Shown here: positions 1 to 12,455 of the stretch, one piece after another | Layout of the letters: every line of letters starts with the position of its first letter | Position numbering within the stretch: the first letter of the stretch is position 1 | The notes under the pieces: generated by a model | What the model was told of the DNA's origin: nothing | What the model saw: the letters and a program-made list of their open reading frames with translations, nothing else | Databases searched by the model: none | Translations under genes and position numbers: made by a program | Source: Augochlora pura | Lineage: Eukaryota; Arthropoda; Insecta; Hymenoptera; Halictidae | DNA: 64,000 bases | Reading direction: 5' to 3' | Assembly (NCBI RefSeq): GCF_028453695.1 | Contig: NC_135776.1 | Span: 20,738,069-20,802,068, forward strand

Positions 1-877
1 ACCGTAATGAAGAAGCTAGCCCGGCAGAGTTCACCTCTATAATGCTAGAGAGCTTCGCCACAAATCACGGAAGAGGAAAAGCGTAACGACACAGAAAAAC
101 CGAAGAAACGGGGGGGGGGGGGGGGGGGGGAGGGACGCGTTTGATCGAATCCGCTATTCTCGGGTCGGGGGGGTGGGAGAGGGAGAGGAAGAGGGAAAGA
201 GGTTTCGTTGGAAAAGCCGCAGCAGGACAGGAGGACACAGAAGGGGAAGAAATTAACAGGTGGATCGATGCGTGAAATGAAGAAGCGCCCGGTTACGTTT
301 CACCGAAACTGGGACACCGACGGCGAACGACGATTCCCGGGGTATTGAATGGCCTGCTCGAGCGCGTTCGCCGAGGGGGTCGCCTTAATTCGACGTATTT
401 AGAGTACCGATGCACGAAACGAGCCGTGAGGAGCTACTTTTCCGGTTCCGCGGTGAAGGATGATCGCGCGGAACCGTCGACGTCGCGAGGACAAACGAGG
501 GGGAGAACGAATGGAGGGCTCCGATGTCTACGAATATTACCCGACGTTCGAACCGAGCCCCGGGGAACCCAACCCCTCGGTGAACCGAATCCGACGACCA
601 TGAAATCTTCCGGGAGAACTTTTCTATTCCTTCGATGCTCCTGCGGGATCCTCGCGCGTCAAACTTCCTGCTACTGCGTCGCGGTTACTGTAATTCGTCC
701 TTGCCCCCCGAGTCTCCCTCTCTTTTTTTGGCGACGTTTTTCGACTTGGCCGATATGATCGATATAACAATTGCTGTGCCTTTAAGCCTTTCGCTTTCCT
801 GGACCTGTTATTAAATACCCTAATTTTTATTTAACAATAAAGGTATCGAGCAATAGGATTGACTTAAATGCAATATA
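1..877. other. Non-genic DNA with a poly-G tract
   Basis: I see no gene here. An uninterrupted run of 21 G lies at 110-130, followed by a purine-rich GGGA/GAGG stretch to about 205. The plus-strand open frame of 137 codons at 345-758 shows no domain and is rich in Arg and Pro, as expected from GC-rich non-coding sequence. Confidence 0.55.
110..130 (+). repeat. Poly-G homopolymer (21 G)
   Basis: The sequence shows 21 consecutive G. The true length may differ, because long G runs are error-prone in sequencing. Confidence 0.9.
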
Positions 878-1055
878 CTAAAAAATAATTAAATATAAAT
901 ACAACAGAATGAATAAGTACAAAGTACGCACAAATAAATAAATGTAAAATACAAAAAAACAAGTAGAAAATATAAACTGATAAATAAATATAAAATACAA
1001 ACAAATAAATAAATAAATAAATACAGAAATAAATAAATTCAAAAAAATATAAATA
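878..1055. repeat. AT-rich AAAT/AAATA simple repeat
   Basis: Degenerate AAATA and AAAT units fill this segment, with the cleanest tetranucleotide run around 1002-1023. The minus-strand frames here translate to Phe/Tyr/Ile-rich low-complexity peptides and are not genes. Confidence 0.85.
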
Positions 1056-1657
1056 ACCGGCATTGGTTTCTTCGAATAAAAAACGACTATTGCAGAAGCT
1101 CGTGGGTGAGCGTAGCGAATGGCAGGATTGAAACGGCATTTGAATGATTGTCGGTCAAGGATCGAGCCTGAATGCGAGCGTGATGATCTCTGGGCAGGGG
1201 ACCCCTAACGTATCCGCGCGCCGACTTCCTGCACAGTTTGCTGCGGACCGTACGTGCCGGTTTGGATATTCCGCGGCCGAGGTGTGTGCAGCAGTTTTTG
1301 ACGGAAACGCCCCAGCCTATGCTCCACAAACTAACCATTTTATCCAAGCGAAAACTCGCTCCTCGCCCGGGTCTTCGGACCGTGGTGCCGCGCGACGACC
1401 CGCCCACGCCCACGAATGAAACTCGAAGTAAGTGCGCGACCGAAATTCAACGCACGTGAAACTAAATGAAATTGTTTTGTCAGGGCCGTTCGGCTCCACG
1501 GCGCGCACCCCCTTTCGCGACGCGCGCTACGTTTCCCGTGGTACCCGCGGCGATTTTAACGGGCTTGATTTCGTCGACACGATTTCACCGTTGTCAACCG
1601 AGATTCAGCTTTCATTATTCTTTCCCTAGAATTATTCAGAAGCTTCGTGATTCTCTT

Positions 1658-1970
1658 ATTAAAATTTCTGTTAAAAATTCATCGCCATTAAAACTTCCGT
1701 TGGAAAATTCTATTGTAATTAAAAGTTCTGTTAAAAATATATTGCAATTAAAATTTCTATGAAAAGTCTATTATAGTTGATATTCCCATTAAAAATTGAT
1801 TATAATTCAAATTTATATTAAACAGCTGTTGTGTTCAAAATTCCGCTTAAAATTCTGTTCTCTAATTGAAATGTCTCCGGAAAATCTATAATAATTTAAA
1901 TTCTTATCGAAACAATTTCAATTAAAATTCGATCGTAATTACAATTTTGATTTCGAATATTATTATTTAA
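1658..1970. repeat. Degenerate AT-rich minisatellite, about 29-30 bp unit
   Basis: Successive segments begin with ATTAAAATTTCTGTTAAAAA-like sequence and end in a TCTATTG- or TTATA-like stretch. About six recognisable units run from 1658 to about 1830. More diverged AATT-rich units continue to about 1970. The units have drifted strongly, so this is an old array. Confidence 0.7.
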
Positions 1971-2960
1971 TTGATTCATGGGTCCGACGAAAAATGATCT
2001 TGAAAACCCACTGTGCCGAGAATTAGTAGAACAATTACCAGTCTCTAATCTGGCAATAGTACCGCATCAGCCTCTGGTCGAGCATGCAAGAATAAACTCT
2101 CGGATCTATGTTAAAATGGTCAAGAGGGAGCTGGCTGAAATGGATCGCGCGCGCGCGCCAGTTATGGCGGTACCAGCAGCAGATTAAACGAAGAAAATGT
2201 TGTATCACGTTGAACATGTTCTTTCATTAACGCTGTAACTGCTTCTCCAAACTCGGGGTAACTAATTATAAATTGTCGAGCATTCTCTTCCGCCGCTTCT
2301 CATAATATTTCGCAAACATTATCAGAAACTACGTCAGATTCTCGTCGGTTCGCGTAACGAAGTTAAAGTTCCAAGAAAAATGTTGAAAGTTCGCTAAAGC
2401 GCTTCGCTTCTTTCGAATATACATATATGAAGCTTGAAAAACGCTAGCCGGCTTTGCTTGTTATTGACTCTCGCTTTAATTGTATAACAAAAGCACGGAA
2501 AGAAGGAAAACGATCTTCTTTGATGCATTAACTGTTCACGTAACCTGTCATCTAACAAATGTTCTTTTCATAAATTTCGGGAAGGTATTCCCTATCGATA
2601 ATTAAACGAATAATGAACGGTTAATAAAATATTCTACCGGAAGAAAACACCGGCGTTATTTTTACAGGGAGCTCGCTTAATAATCGGGATTAAAATAAAG
2701 CACGACGCCGGCAGAATTGTTTTTACTCCCGGGGGAAATACCGCGATCGCGAATTAATTAAAATTGTAGATCGACCGAGTGTTCGACGATATTTCACTGA
2801 TTAATTATTTCCACGACCCGCGACTACTTTTCGGACGGCTCGCCCGGATCGCTGATTAATTGGTATTGTGGATCGATCGAATGTTTGACGGGATCTGTCT
2901 TGACGGTTACTTGAAAATATTTAAGTAAATAAATAGGAATACATATATGAAAGTAAGCAG
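1971..2960. other. Non-genic AT-rich stretch
   Basis: An open frame of 69 codons (1978-2187, plus) is the least repetitive small frame in this part and contains a (GC)n stretch at 2146-2158. I do not recognise its product, and it shows no exon context. The rest is AT-rich sequence without a visible signal. Confidence 0.5.
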
Positions 2961-3064
2961 ATAGAAATAAATAAATGGAAATAAATAGAAATAGAAATAA
3001 ATAGAAATAGAAATAAATAGAAATAGAAATAGAAATAAGTAAATGGAAATAAATAGAGATAAAT
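2961..3064 (+). repeat. AAATAGAAAT simple repeat / minisatellite
   Basis: Alternating AAATAG and AAATAAATAG units are repeated throughout, with minor GG interruptions near 2976 and 3043. All units are in the same orientation. Confidence 0.85.
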
Positions 3065-3348
3065 TCTCTCTTCTTCCATGAGAGAAATGATTAGAAAAAG
3101 AAGTGGCTGTGTAATGGGTTAATTATTGCACAGTAGTTAGCTTTTAGCAATCAGCATAGCAAAACGATTGAATATCTTGGCTGTGGTTATTTCGTTAAAA
3201 AATCGTTGCGCATGCAGCAGGCTAATAGAAAGAAAAGTTGATCCCCGCATCGATGAACCCTCGAGGGGTCGGCCAAGTTTTCGCCCTGTGCTGCTTGATG
3301 TCCGCTTTGCACGTCGTGGGGAGAGCTCGTTTCGTGTGGTCCACGGAC

Positions 3349-3369
3349 GCGTCGCGTCGCGTCGCGTCG
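3349..3369 (+). repeat. (GTCGC)n pentanucleotide repeat
   Basis: About four CGCGT/GTCGC units in a row. It is one of several CG-containing 5-bp microsatellites in the window. Confidence 0.75.
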
Positions 3370-6169
3370 AGTGCATAAAACTTTCTCAAAAACTTCCTCG
3401 GCACGATGTCGAAAGTTCCGGCCGGTAATGAAATTTCATTTTCGAAACTACGGGGCGCTTTTCCTCGTCGATCAAATTCCCTTCGCTCGGGCCCACTTCA
3501 ACTTCTTTGTCCCGCCGCTGTGACCCTGCGCGCCCCACCGTTAAACAGCCAGGACACAGAGCTTACGGGAGTTATGAAGACAGAGTGGGCTCTCCCTAAA
3601 AAATTAATCGCAACTCTCGGGAAATTCTATCGGCGCCCGCGAACATCGGTTTTTGCCGATTAACGCGTCGAACGGAGGCATTAGTTGTTCAACGAAGATT
3701 GTTTCTCAAACTCGATATTTCTGAATCTTTCTGAAACCGAAATAAAATCTCCCAAGCATCAACGGGCAGCAGCGGCGGCTGGTTCTCGAAACCGTGAAAT
3801 GAAATCTCCTTCGGAGAAAGTCCGCCTCGAACGCTCTCACAAACGACTGCCGATTTCTCTGACGCGCTGGAAACAACGGAAATTCAGGGAAAAATTCCCC
3901 GACAGCATAATTCGCAACAGCCTTTCATCTTCGCCGAGGACGAAGATTAGCGGATCAAGAACGTCGACCGAAAAAGGGCGAATAAAACGGAGGCAAAGGG
4001 ATAGTTTTCTCTTGTCCTTCGATTCCCGATATCCGCTCGTTCGTTTCGACGAGGCTGCGCGGGAATCGAGCGAAACAGAGAGACAAAGAGAGAACAGAGA
4101 AAGAAAGAGAGGTATATAGGAAGAGAGAGGGAGAGAGAGAGAGAGAGAGAGAGAACGGTGCGACGGAAATGTATTAGTGAAGCGTACGTGCGCGGAGATC
4201 GGCGTACAATTATGCAAAGCGCGGCTCATTTTAAATGTAGAAACGCGAAGTACCATTTATGGGAACGCCGCGCTGCGCCGCGCCGCGTCGCCCGGGAATA
4301 CTCGGGCGCGGGCGCGAGAGCATACGCGCGAGTGTCGCGCCGTTTCGCGTGTATTCCCCGTGCTTTTTCATGGAAATTCGTTCCGCGATCATGGAATTTA
4401 TTCAGTGGGGCTTGCCGGCTACGGCCGAAGTAAACGGTCGGACTTAAGGGACGGTGTTTAAAGAAGTTTCGTTAAGTAAGGGAAAACGTAATCTCCGATG
4501 GTCTTCGACCATAACGAACTTCCCGCGGTCTTGCATGCGAATGCTACCGTCGCATGCGACCCGACCTGATACCGGAGACTTGCATTGACCTCGCAACTAT
4601 CTTCGACTCGACAAAATTTTTATTTCCCTTCGAACGCCGACTTTCTCTCTGAAACGAATATACAACAGTTTCGCATGTTTAAAAACGAATTTCCAGCAAT
4701 TTCATGTATAATGTTATCTCAACCCTTTACAGTCGAAGCCATTTCAATTGCAAATCTGAAATAATTTGTCCAGCTTCTGGTATTTCAAATTTAAAAAACC
4801 AAAATTCATTTTACGCATATAAAATTGAGCCTCGTGACTCGTATAAAAATTACATTTTCAACAATTTTTAAAATCTAAGTTACGGCAATATTTATAAAAA
4901 AAAAAAAATTACAACAATTTTAATGGCGCCGCAGAGTCGTCATTCGAGTTGAAAGGGTTAATGTGACGCGAAACACGTCAAACATGGTCCATCGACGGTA
5001 TATTGTTCTTCGAAATAACAATGAAAATGGTTTAAATAATTACGAGTTGACTGGCAATGGTAATTAAAATACTAATAATGGAGAGAACCTTCTTACGGCG
5101 TAAATTCCTCCGAGAGTATGGTGTAGAAGGTTGCCATTATAACAGCACTTCGTTCGAAAATATAGTTCAGAGGAAAACTCCTATAGTGACGCGTTGCAGT
5201 TAAAGAGCTAATTGAACGCACAGTGAAGCTAATGTATGGCCCCGGAGTGCAGCCAGTTTATTAGTTCAGCCTCGATGAGGGTCTGAAAGTTACATAAATT
5301 CACCGCTAAAAGTTACAGTATAATTTCTTAATAAAGGCTTCCCTATAACGCCGACTCGTTCGAGATGATCGTGGAAAGATAACAATCGATACCGTACGAG
5401 GGTATTCTGGAAACTGGATAGCGAGCAGCGGAACATAAGATGTACTGAATTTTATGCATCTATAATAAAACTGAATAGCATAAAATAGTAGAAAAATTAA
5501 AAGAATTTAGAATTTCATACGAAAAACGCCACGAATTCTTACTTCGCACGAAGTGAAGGCATTTTCGAAATTTTCGTTATAGGGTCAGATAAAAAGTCGA
5601 AAAAGCATCTTAATCATGCTACCATCCCAACCAGTTGCAACCCAAAAGATTTTTTACTCATCCTGCAGCAAAGTCCTACCAACGTCTAAAAAAAAAGAGA
5701 AAGTCCAAGTCATTTGCAGCACTTGAAAAGAACTAATTTCCCGTGAAAAGCTGTCCGCAAACTTCCTGCGAGCAACCGCGCGGCAACGAAATTCTCCGAT
5801 TCAAGCACACCGGCTCCATAAAATAATTTCGGATTTCCACGAACCGCCATATCTTTGATAATACCGCGTTCGTCGATGCTACCCGGCAGGTCCCCGAAAG
5901 AAAAATTAATTCCTTCCTCGGCGCGCATCAAAAGATCCCGAATCGCGAGACCGGCAAAGGCCCGGGAGCATGTCGGTAGCAGCAACTAAATTCTCATCAA
6001 AGCCCTGTAGGACTCGATTCCCGCGCGTTCACGGAATCAACGTGTCTCTCGGCGGTCCGTGGTGCCCGCTAATGATCAGCTCGACGAGTCGAGAGAAGGT
6101 AACGGGGCTCCGAGGCTGTAGAAAATCACTGGAAAAGATTCTCCGCGCGGAAAAATGGTTTTCCCCCGC

Positions 6170-6170
<1 letters not shown>
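3370..6170. other. Non-genic stretch, mixed composition
   Basis: No gene is recognised. The plus frame at 3685-4119 (144 codons) ends in Arg/Glu repeats made by the neighbouring GA tract. A GC-rich CGCCG-type stretch lies at about 4264-4292. From 4600 to 5700 the sequence is AT-rich, with an A-run near 4898-4908. Nothing else stands out. Confidence 0.5.
4126..4154 (+). repeat. (GA)n microsatellite
   Basis: GA dinucleotides run through 4126-4154, preceded by purine-rich AGAGAAAGA sequence from about 4075. Such tracts can bind GAGA-type factors in insects, but no function is shown here. Confidence 0.9.

Positions 6171-6199
<29 letters not shown>
6171..6199 (+). repeat. Poly-G homopolymer (29 G)
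   Basis: Twenty-nine consecutive G, the longest homopolymer in the window. It follows CCCCCGCA, so a short C run lies opposite and could pair with it. The length may be unreliable. Confidence 0.9.
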
Positions 6200-6200
<1 letters not shown>

Positions 6201-6706
6201 GGGGAGGAGAAGGCAGCCGCGGCCTTTCAAAAGGAGCGGCTGCGATTCCTGAAGGGACGGTGCGCGAGGGACGAACGAAGGGTGGTAGGGCGGGCGAAGG
6301 GGGGTGGCTCCGATTGAAGGGAGAGAACGTTATTAAATACGGATGTATTTCGCCGCGTGAATCATTAATCGAGCGGGCGGCTCCGGTTTGATAATAACGC
6401 CGGTCCTTTCCCGCGGCCCGGCCGCGGAGATTAAAGCCAAAGAAAAGCCTCCGCGGTGGCGGGGGGTGCAGGAAAACGGAGGGGGTTGCACCGGCACGAA
6501 GGAAAGCGGCTGTTTGAAATTCTCGTCGGATATCAGCTGGAGAGAGAATTGACCGGGACGCGCGCGCGCGACACGGTTATATTATCGGAGGCTACGAAGC
6601 TCTCGTGGTCCGCGCGCGTCGCCCTTTAATTACGATGATCAAAGCAGCTCTTTTATTGACCGAAAAATGTTCATTTTCCCGATCGACGGCGAACTGACGC
6701 CCGCGC

Positions 6707-6750
6707 GACGCCAACGCGACGCCCACGCGACGCCCATGCAACGCCAACGG
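6707..6750 (+). repeat. 11-bp minisatellite, four units
   Basis: Four 11-bp units of the form GACGCCAACGC / GACGCCCACGC lie at 6707-6717, 6718-6728, 6729-6739 and 6740-6750. Only one to three bases change between neighbouring units. An 11-bp period cannot preserve a reading frame, so this is not a coding repeat. Confidence 0.8.
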
Positions 6751-7883
6751 CACTGCGAGACTCTCGCGTCGGCCTTGCAAAGACTGCCGATGCTCCATCG
6801 ATTTTCGGACCAAACACCGAGTTCTCAACCGGTTCGCAGAGACTTTGATTTTTTTATTTTATCCAAGAGACTTCTCGATAGGAGCAGGAATTTGAACAAC
6901 AACGGATCCAGTCGCTGTTCAAGAATATTTTGCCAAGGCTGAAAGAGCGAGGAGGCGGCGGCGGTATTTTCCGATGTTCTTCCACTCGACGTGAGAATAC
7001 TCGAAAACTCCTTTGATAGGTGTATTTTTTGGGATCTACGGCGATGCTCGGCACAACTTCGCAGCGGCGCGAGATCACGGAGGCTGCCGGTCGAAAATGT
7101 TTCATCGTTTGACGGATTCGTTTTGCTCTGGGAATTCTGGCACTCGCAGGATCGCACACGTTAACACGCAACATACTAAAGCCCTCGAGCTTGCTGTTCC
7201 ATTCGAAATTCGGGTGTACATTTAACACGAAAGTTTACGCTCGCATTAAAGCGCGTGCGGTGTACTTATGATTACATTGCGATCTGAATCTGTCATTCGA
7301 ACGCGTCGGGGAAACGCGGATGAAATACCGGAAATCCGAGAACGCGGTGGTCGAACGCGAAAACACGGCCGGCCGAATCGGGCGAAATTTTTACTGAACT
7401 GCGAGCGAATAATAAAACTCTCGTTAAAGGGAATAAATTCCTCTCTCGTCGGCGCTGTTGCGGATCACTCCAGCTAAAGCTGTATGGTTTTCAAATCGGG
7501 TAGTTACATTTATTTCGGTCCTTGATGTTTCTTTTTCTTTATCGTCGAAGAGAGAACAGCAACCGCAGGGAAATAGAACAACGCGTGCAGGAGGTTTAGA
7601 CACCGGACATCGACGCACGCCAGACATTAAAAAAAAACAAAACATAACTTTAACACAGCCTGCTCAAAATTCGCGGCCAGCCTGGCATAGAAACATTGGC
7701 CGGGGCAGCGATTTATCGTCGAGAAATTATCGAATCGTTGAAACGCGGTCACCGATGAATTCTGAAAACAAGGGTAACGAGGCTTTTGTCAATTATTGGC
7801 AGCGCTTAGAGTCATATTCCCGCGCGAAACGATCGATCGATGCAGTTTTCCCAGGGCAAACGGATCCCGTGTAAATTCAAAAG
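6751..7883. other. Non-genic stretch, mixed composition
   Basis: Overlapping open frames occur on both strands (for example 6854-7228 minus and 7458-7874 plus). None has a recognisable domain or clear splice context. I see no repeat or RNA signal. Confidence 0.5.
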
Positions 7884-7984
7884 AACGGCGCGAAGAACGG
7901 AACGAGACCGAACGAAACGAAACGAAACGGAACGGGATGGGACGGGACGGGACGGGACGAAACGAGACGGAATGAAACGAAACG
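7884..7984 (+). repeat. Pentanucleotide repeat GAACG / GAAAC / GGGAC
   Basis: About 20 five-base units with drifting first bases: GAACG, GAAAC, then GGGAC four times, then GAAAC and GAGAC. The minus-strand frames read as Arg/Phe/Ser/Pro repeats and are products of the array. Confidence 0.85.
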
Positions 7985-8389
7985 TTAATACACGACTCGT
8001 TAAGCCGCACGCGTGCGCAATTATTTTTTGCTCGCGGCCAGCTCCGTTTAAGAGATGCATTGTCGGCGAACAGTTTTCATATTGGTCACGTACGTCGAAT
8101 TAAGCGCTTAACGAGCGTTTTTAATGCGTTCGCTGGTTGCGTGTTTTGCGATTACACGCCGGCCAGGTGCTCGGCCGAGTACTCCACCCGTCGCACGGTG
8201 GAACGAAATATCTATTTTCTTCAAAGTCGTCGGACTAAATTAATAATCGAAATTTGGAGAATTCACCGGGAGAAATCATTTGTTGTAAAATTAATGAGGC
8301 TGCGGTAGAAATTTAGATATCCGTGAGATATAGATGCTTCCGTCTATGTACACCAACGAAAACTATTAGTTCGACGGTTGTGTTGCGGT

Positions 8390-8411
8390 CGGGGAGGTGG
8401 GGGGAGGGGGG
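8390..8411 (+). repeat. G-rich quadruplex-type motif
   Basis: G runs at 8391-8394, 8399-8404 and 8406-8411, with a GG at 8396-8397, are separated by single bases. A C-rich counterpart of similar pattern lies at 8640-8657. Confidence 0.55.
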
Positions 8412-8639
8412 CTGCGGTTCGACAGTTTCGTTGGACACATTTAATAGAAACACATCGGACAAGTATGCCTTTGACCTTCCGGCTTGTCTCGAACGCATCG
8501 GTAATCAAATTCCAATCGAGCGCAGTTAGCCCGGAATGCGCATTTAAATGTACTTAAAACTTACATTAATTCCACTCGTGGAACAAGTCCGCGGTCGCGG
8601 AACCATCAAACCCGAACCAATTACTATAACGAACTCACT

Positions 8640-8657
8640 CCCCCCTCCCCCCCTCCC
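8640..8657 (-). repeat. C-rich tract, G-rich on the minus strand
   Basis: Runs of 6 C, 7 C and 3 C are separated by single T. It is roughly the reverse complement of the G-rich motif about 230 bp upstream, so the two could pair. Confidence 0.55.
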
Positions 8658-9875
8658 GGGGCGCGCGCGGTATAATATTAATCGAACCTTTCAATTTGCC
8701 GAGCATCTCGGACCCTGGCCCGCTGTTTGATTTTCATTTTTAATGCCGATCGAACTAATCTAGATTGTAAAGATAGCGAATCTGGGGCTCGGCGAACGAT
8801 TAATTGGATCGGGATTATACGAGCTTCCGGCCGTTCTCCCTCGCATTTCAAAGACGCGCGCGCGCGTCCGTTTTGTTGGATTGTCGGATTGCTCCCAGAT
8901 CTCAATTTGATCGGTAATTAGGCGCGGTCGATCGCAGGAACAAATAATTTCTCGGCAAAAATTCAGCGGAAGGGACTTTCGTTGCGCGACGGACGCAAAT
9001 ACAAGTTATTTTATTTTCTGGGTTTTACGACGGCATAAACTTGTCTTTTTTTACGAGAACACAAATACAAGCCTGGAATATTTTCTCGTCAAACAATGGG
9101 GTCCCGGACTTTTCGCTTGCAAAATTATTTACAAAATATTATTATTTCAAAAACACACACAGTGATAATACTAATAGGAATAGCAGCAACAATTAAAAAC
9201 TATGCAGTCATAGAACGGCAATTTATTGTTCGAAGCCATCTGAAGCTGTTTTGGACGACCGTTCGGCGTTGAATCCGCGACGATTGAACGTCTGTTCGAC
9301 CGTTGAAGACAACGGTTCGCCTTTCCCAAGAATAATTGCAGTAGAATTAACGGAGCGGCGAATATACCATAGTTGCACGGCGTGCGAATGTTACGTCCCC
9401 GCTCGGAATCCTTGCGCTGGCGACAGCAACGGGGCAGAGGTAGCCTAACTACCATCCGGCGCGACTATAATTGGAAGTTGAAACGGGAACGCTCGGATGG
9501 GAAGAGGCGACCCGGCTCGCCAGATTTTTCCATGCCGGGAGCGTTCAAAGAAGGCTCGCGAGTTCAGCCGGCGCGCAGAGACGGTTGGGAAACGTTTCGC
9601 GTGACGCTCGGCAATTTGCGTGGCGTGCCGTCGCCACAGTTGTGTCGTTTATGACAACGAAGCGCGTTCCCATTGCCTCTCGCGATTACGCCGATCTCGG
9701 AATCGGCCGTATTCCACGATGATCGACGACTACCTCGGCCAATGAAGCTCTCTCTCTCTCTCTCCGAAGCCGTTGGCGGCAACTATCCGGTGAAATAACT
9801 TTCGGCCGGTTGTTTCGTCGCAGTTCTGAACTGTAAAGAGCATTATCAACTTCTTAAATCGTTCCTCGGAAATGA

Positions 9876-9883
9876 TATATAAG
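9876..9883 (+). promoter_or_regulatory. TATA-like box
   Basis: TATATAAG, followed about 25-35 bases later by GC-rich sequence. No initiator or gene downstream supports it, so it may be chance. Confidence 0.12.
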
Positions 9884-9991
9884 AGAAGTTCGGCTTAGGG
9901 CGACGGTGAACTCTCGCGACGAGCCGGCTTAGCCCTGCCATCTTTCAGAGCTGCGAGAGGAGGGGAAGAGAGCGGTACGCAACAAAGCGAC

Positions 9992-10010
9992 CTCTCTCTC
10001 TCTCTCTCTC
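9992..10010 (-). repeat. (CT)n microsatellite
   Basis: Nine CT dinucleotides (GA on the minus strand). A shorter tract of the same kind lies at 9749-9764. Confidence 0.85.
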
Positions 10011-12254
10011 CGAACGCTTTATTTCCTCCGAGGGCCGGAGCAAAGTGCTTCGGAGTCGATGGGAAGGTGTCTCAACCAGCCACACGGAATTCTTAAATTC
10101 GATTTGTCTTATTGCGACGACCGCGCACCGGAAAAGTAGTTTCCTTTTTAGCCAAAGAACCCGTAATTCACCGCGTTACCCAGCCCGCAACCCTGCCCGC
10201 CGCCGTAATCCTTCCATCTAGCCAGGCCCTTTCTGATCGCGTTTCGAACGGGATGGAAATGCCGGCGCGATTCAATCAATTTTCCCGAGCCATTTTTACC
10301 AGCAGTCGAAGAAGTTCCGAAACTTTTAAATAGCCTCCATTTATAGCCGGACTGCAGTTTATCCAACCAGACCGACAGACAACAATTTTCTGCGTCGATT
10401 GCAAGGGATCGGGGCGCAGCAGCAACTCCATCCTTCATGCGATCGTCTTAATGGATTCGAAATAATATATTAGCATGTTAAAATGCTTTTCATCGCTGTT
10501 ATAATATCATGTTATAAAAATATTGTTCGATCGGAACGATTGAATTGCAAAACAATCGCAAACATCGCCCGATGAAAATTGCGACTCTTTTTCGCAGTAT
10601 CGGGGCTCTCGCGATTTTCCATCGCGTTCGTTAAAAATGAGTTAGAGTGGAGCGCGCGCATCCCCATCGGAAAAACGGGTATCATTTGGAATTTTTCAGC
10701 GGATGATAAAAACAGGCGTCCGCCGGCATTGGCCGGGCCATCGGACCACTTCATTATCGACGTTGCGGACAAACATTATTTTTTATCGGCTCCGATAAAC
10801 AATTTCTTCTGTCAACAAAAAAAATATATTTCGCGTCGCGATACCTTCGACAATTTCATGGCGGATCGAAACTGAAAGACAAAAAAAGAGAGAATGTGAA
10901 AATCAACAGCTAATATTGAACGTGTAATTTTCAATGGTTCGTTCGCCGGCGTTAACGCCGTCGCGCAGTAATAACGCGTGATTTTATCGATACGCCTGGA
11001 CGGAACGCTGTTGGAATAATCAACGAGTTACAGCGCGAGAGATATGTTGTATTACATTGCGACATTTACTATCGCGGCGAGACCCTCGTTACAGTTTCAT
11101 CGCACGATTGCAACGTTTTCGCGGGACCCGTGTTTCTGAAAACGGGATTATGGTTGATGCGCCCGGTCGTGGCCGCGGATTTTCAACGCTAATATTCTTC
11201 AACCCTTCTGTCGCATTGAAAATATTTTTAATTCAATAGATTATTCAATAATCTTAGTTTCGACATTTGACTTGCAACAGGCTAATGAAATGATTCAGGA
11301 ATTATTATTGCTCCAGTCATTTTTCCGAACAAATTCTACGAATAATTCTTCCAAACGAATTCTTCGAGGAAAATTTTATTTGTTATTCATTGTTCGAATA
11401 AAATAGTTCCAACTCTACAGGACACAGCTGGTACATCCGCCCTATATTAGAGTCGACGTTTGTTCGAGTAAAACGATCCAGAAGGTTGATCGATCATTCG
11501 TGCGAGAGCCTATTCGTTTCTTGGGGGTGCGGGAAATTACTTCGGGCTCTTTTTTCGCTCGCCGCCGGACGAAGGAAAGCGACCGAGATAAAACAGCGAT
11601 CGCTAAGTAAGATTTTTCTGTTCATCGATTCTACCGGGAGAAGCATTAACTACGGTGAGAGGGGAGAGGGGGAGGTCAGTCCTCGCTTCGTCGGTTCACG
11701 GAACGATGGTTTTATATTCCCTGGAAACGTCATCGCGTACATCAATCTCTTCCTTAACGACCCTCGTTTTCCTGCCGATCGGGTCTTTGACGTCGCCCCG
11801 CGAACGAAAAAAGAGTGAGGGCCGCGACACGGTATCGATCCGCGAATTAAGTCCGGCGAGCACAGGGGTAGCAGATGCACCGGTGTTCCGACTTCTTATT
11901 GGAACGCCACCGGACTCGGCCCGCTTCTAATCAGACAAATGAAAAAAGACTCGATGGCAGGTCTGACGAATTTCCGCGAACTGACCGCGCCGAAATTTCA
12001 ACTTTCATCAAGCCGTGAGACCAACCGCGAGCTCGCTTTTCATTCTAGTTCGTCCATGTTTCGATATTTTGTTGTCTTTGCTCCTGCTTAATGACTGGTC
12101 GAATTCTTTGTCAACGGTGTAGGTGAACGAGGGTAGTAGTTCTGACAAAAGTTTATAAAAGATAAATTTATTTTAGCTGGTAGCTTATTAGACATTAACT
12201 GTTGGAAGAATACAGTCTTGTATTTTCTTCAGCCGCATACGTCTTGTCCTGCGC

Positions 12255-12312
12255 AGTAAGTCTGACGAGTGGCACACCTCATTCTACTTGCATAGCTTGG
12301 GACAAGTCATAT
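12255..12312 (-). repeat. Single unit of the 30-bp GACAAGTAGAATAGG minisatellite
   Basis: On the minus strand the sequence reads GCAAGTAGAATGAGG, which differs from the family core at only one or two positions. A second degenerate core flanks it. It lies just beyond the mariner relic and on the same strand. Confidence 0.5.
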
Positions 12313-12455
12313 ACATGTCGGGCAGATGTCATTCTTTCTACTGGATCATAAATGAGTCGCAATGTATCAGAGCACCCGCCTGGAAACCTGGTTCTTTTTC
12401 TCTGATACAGCTATTCGGAGTACAAATTAGTTTGGTTCATTTTTTCGTGGTGAAA

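Larger units (their letters stand above)
8658..12250. other. Non-genic stretch, mixed composition
   Basis: No gene is recognised. Short CT repeats lie at 9749-9764 and 9992-10010, with a TATA-like sequence between them at 9876. AT-rich sequence with repeated AATAATT words covers about 11215-11400. Open frames up to 110 codons (11486-11818, plus) have no recognisable domain. Confidence 0.5.

Noticed and set aside
1978..2187. 69-codon frame that looks protein-like
   Set aside because: Not recognised as any family, and short. I see no splice context, so it is described only in the regional entry.
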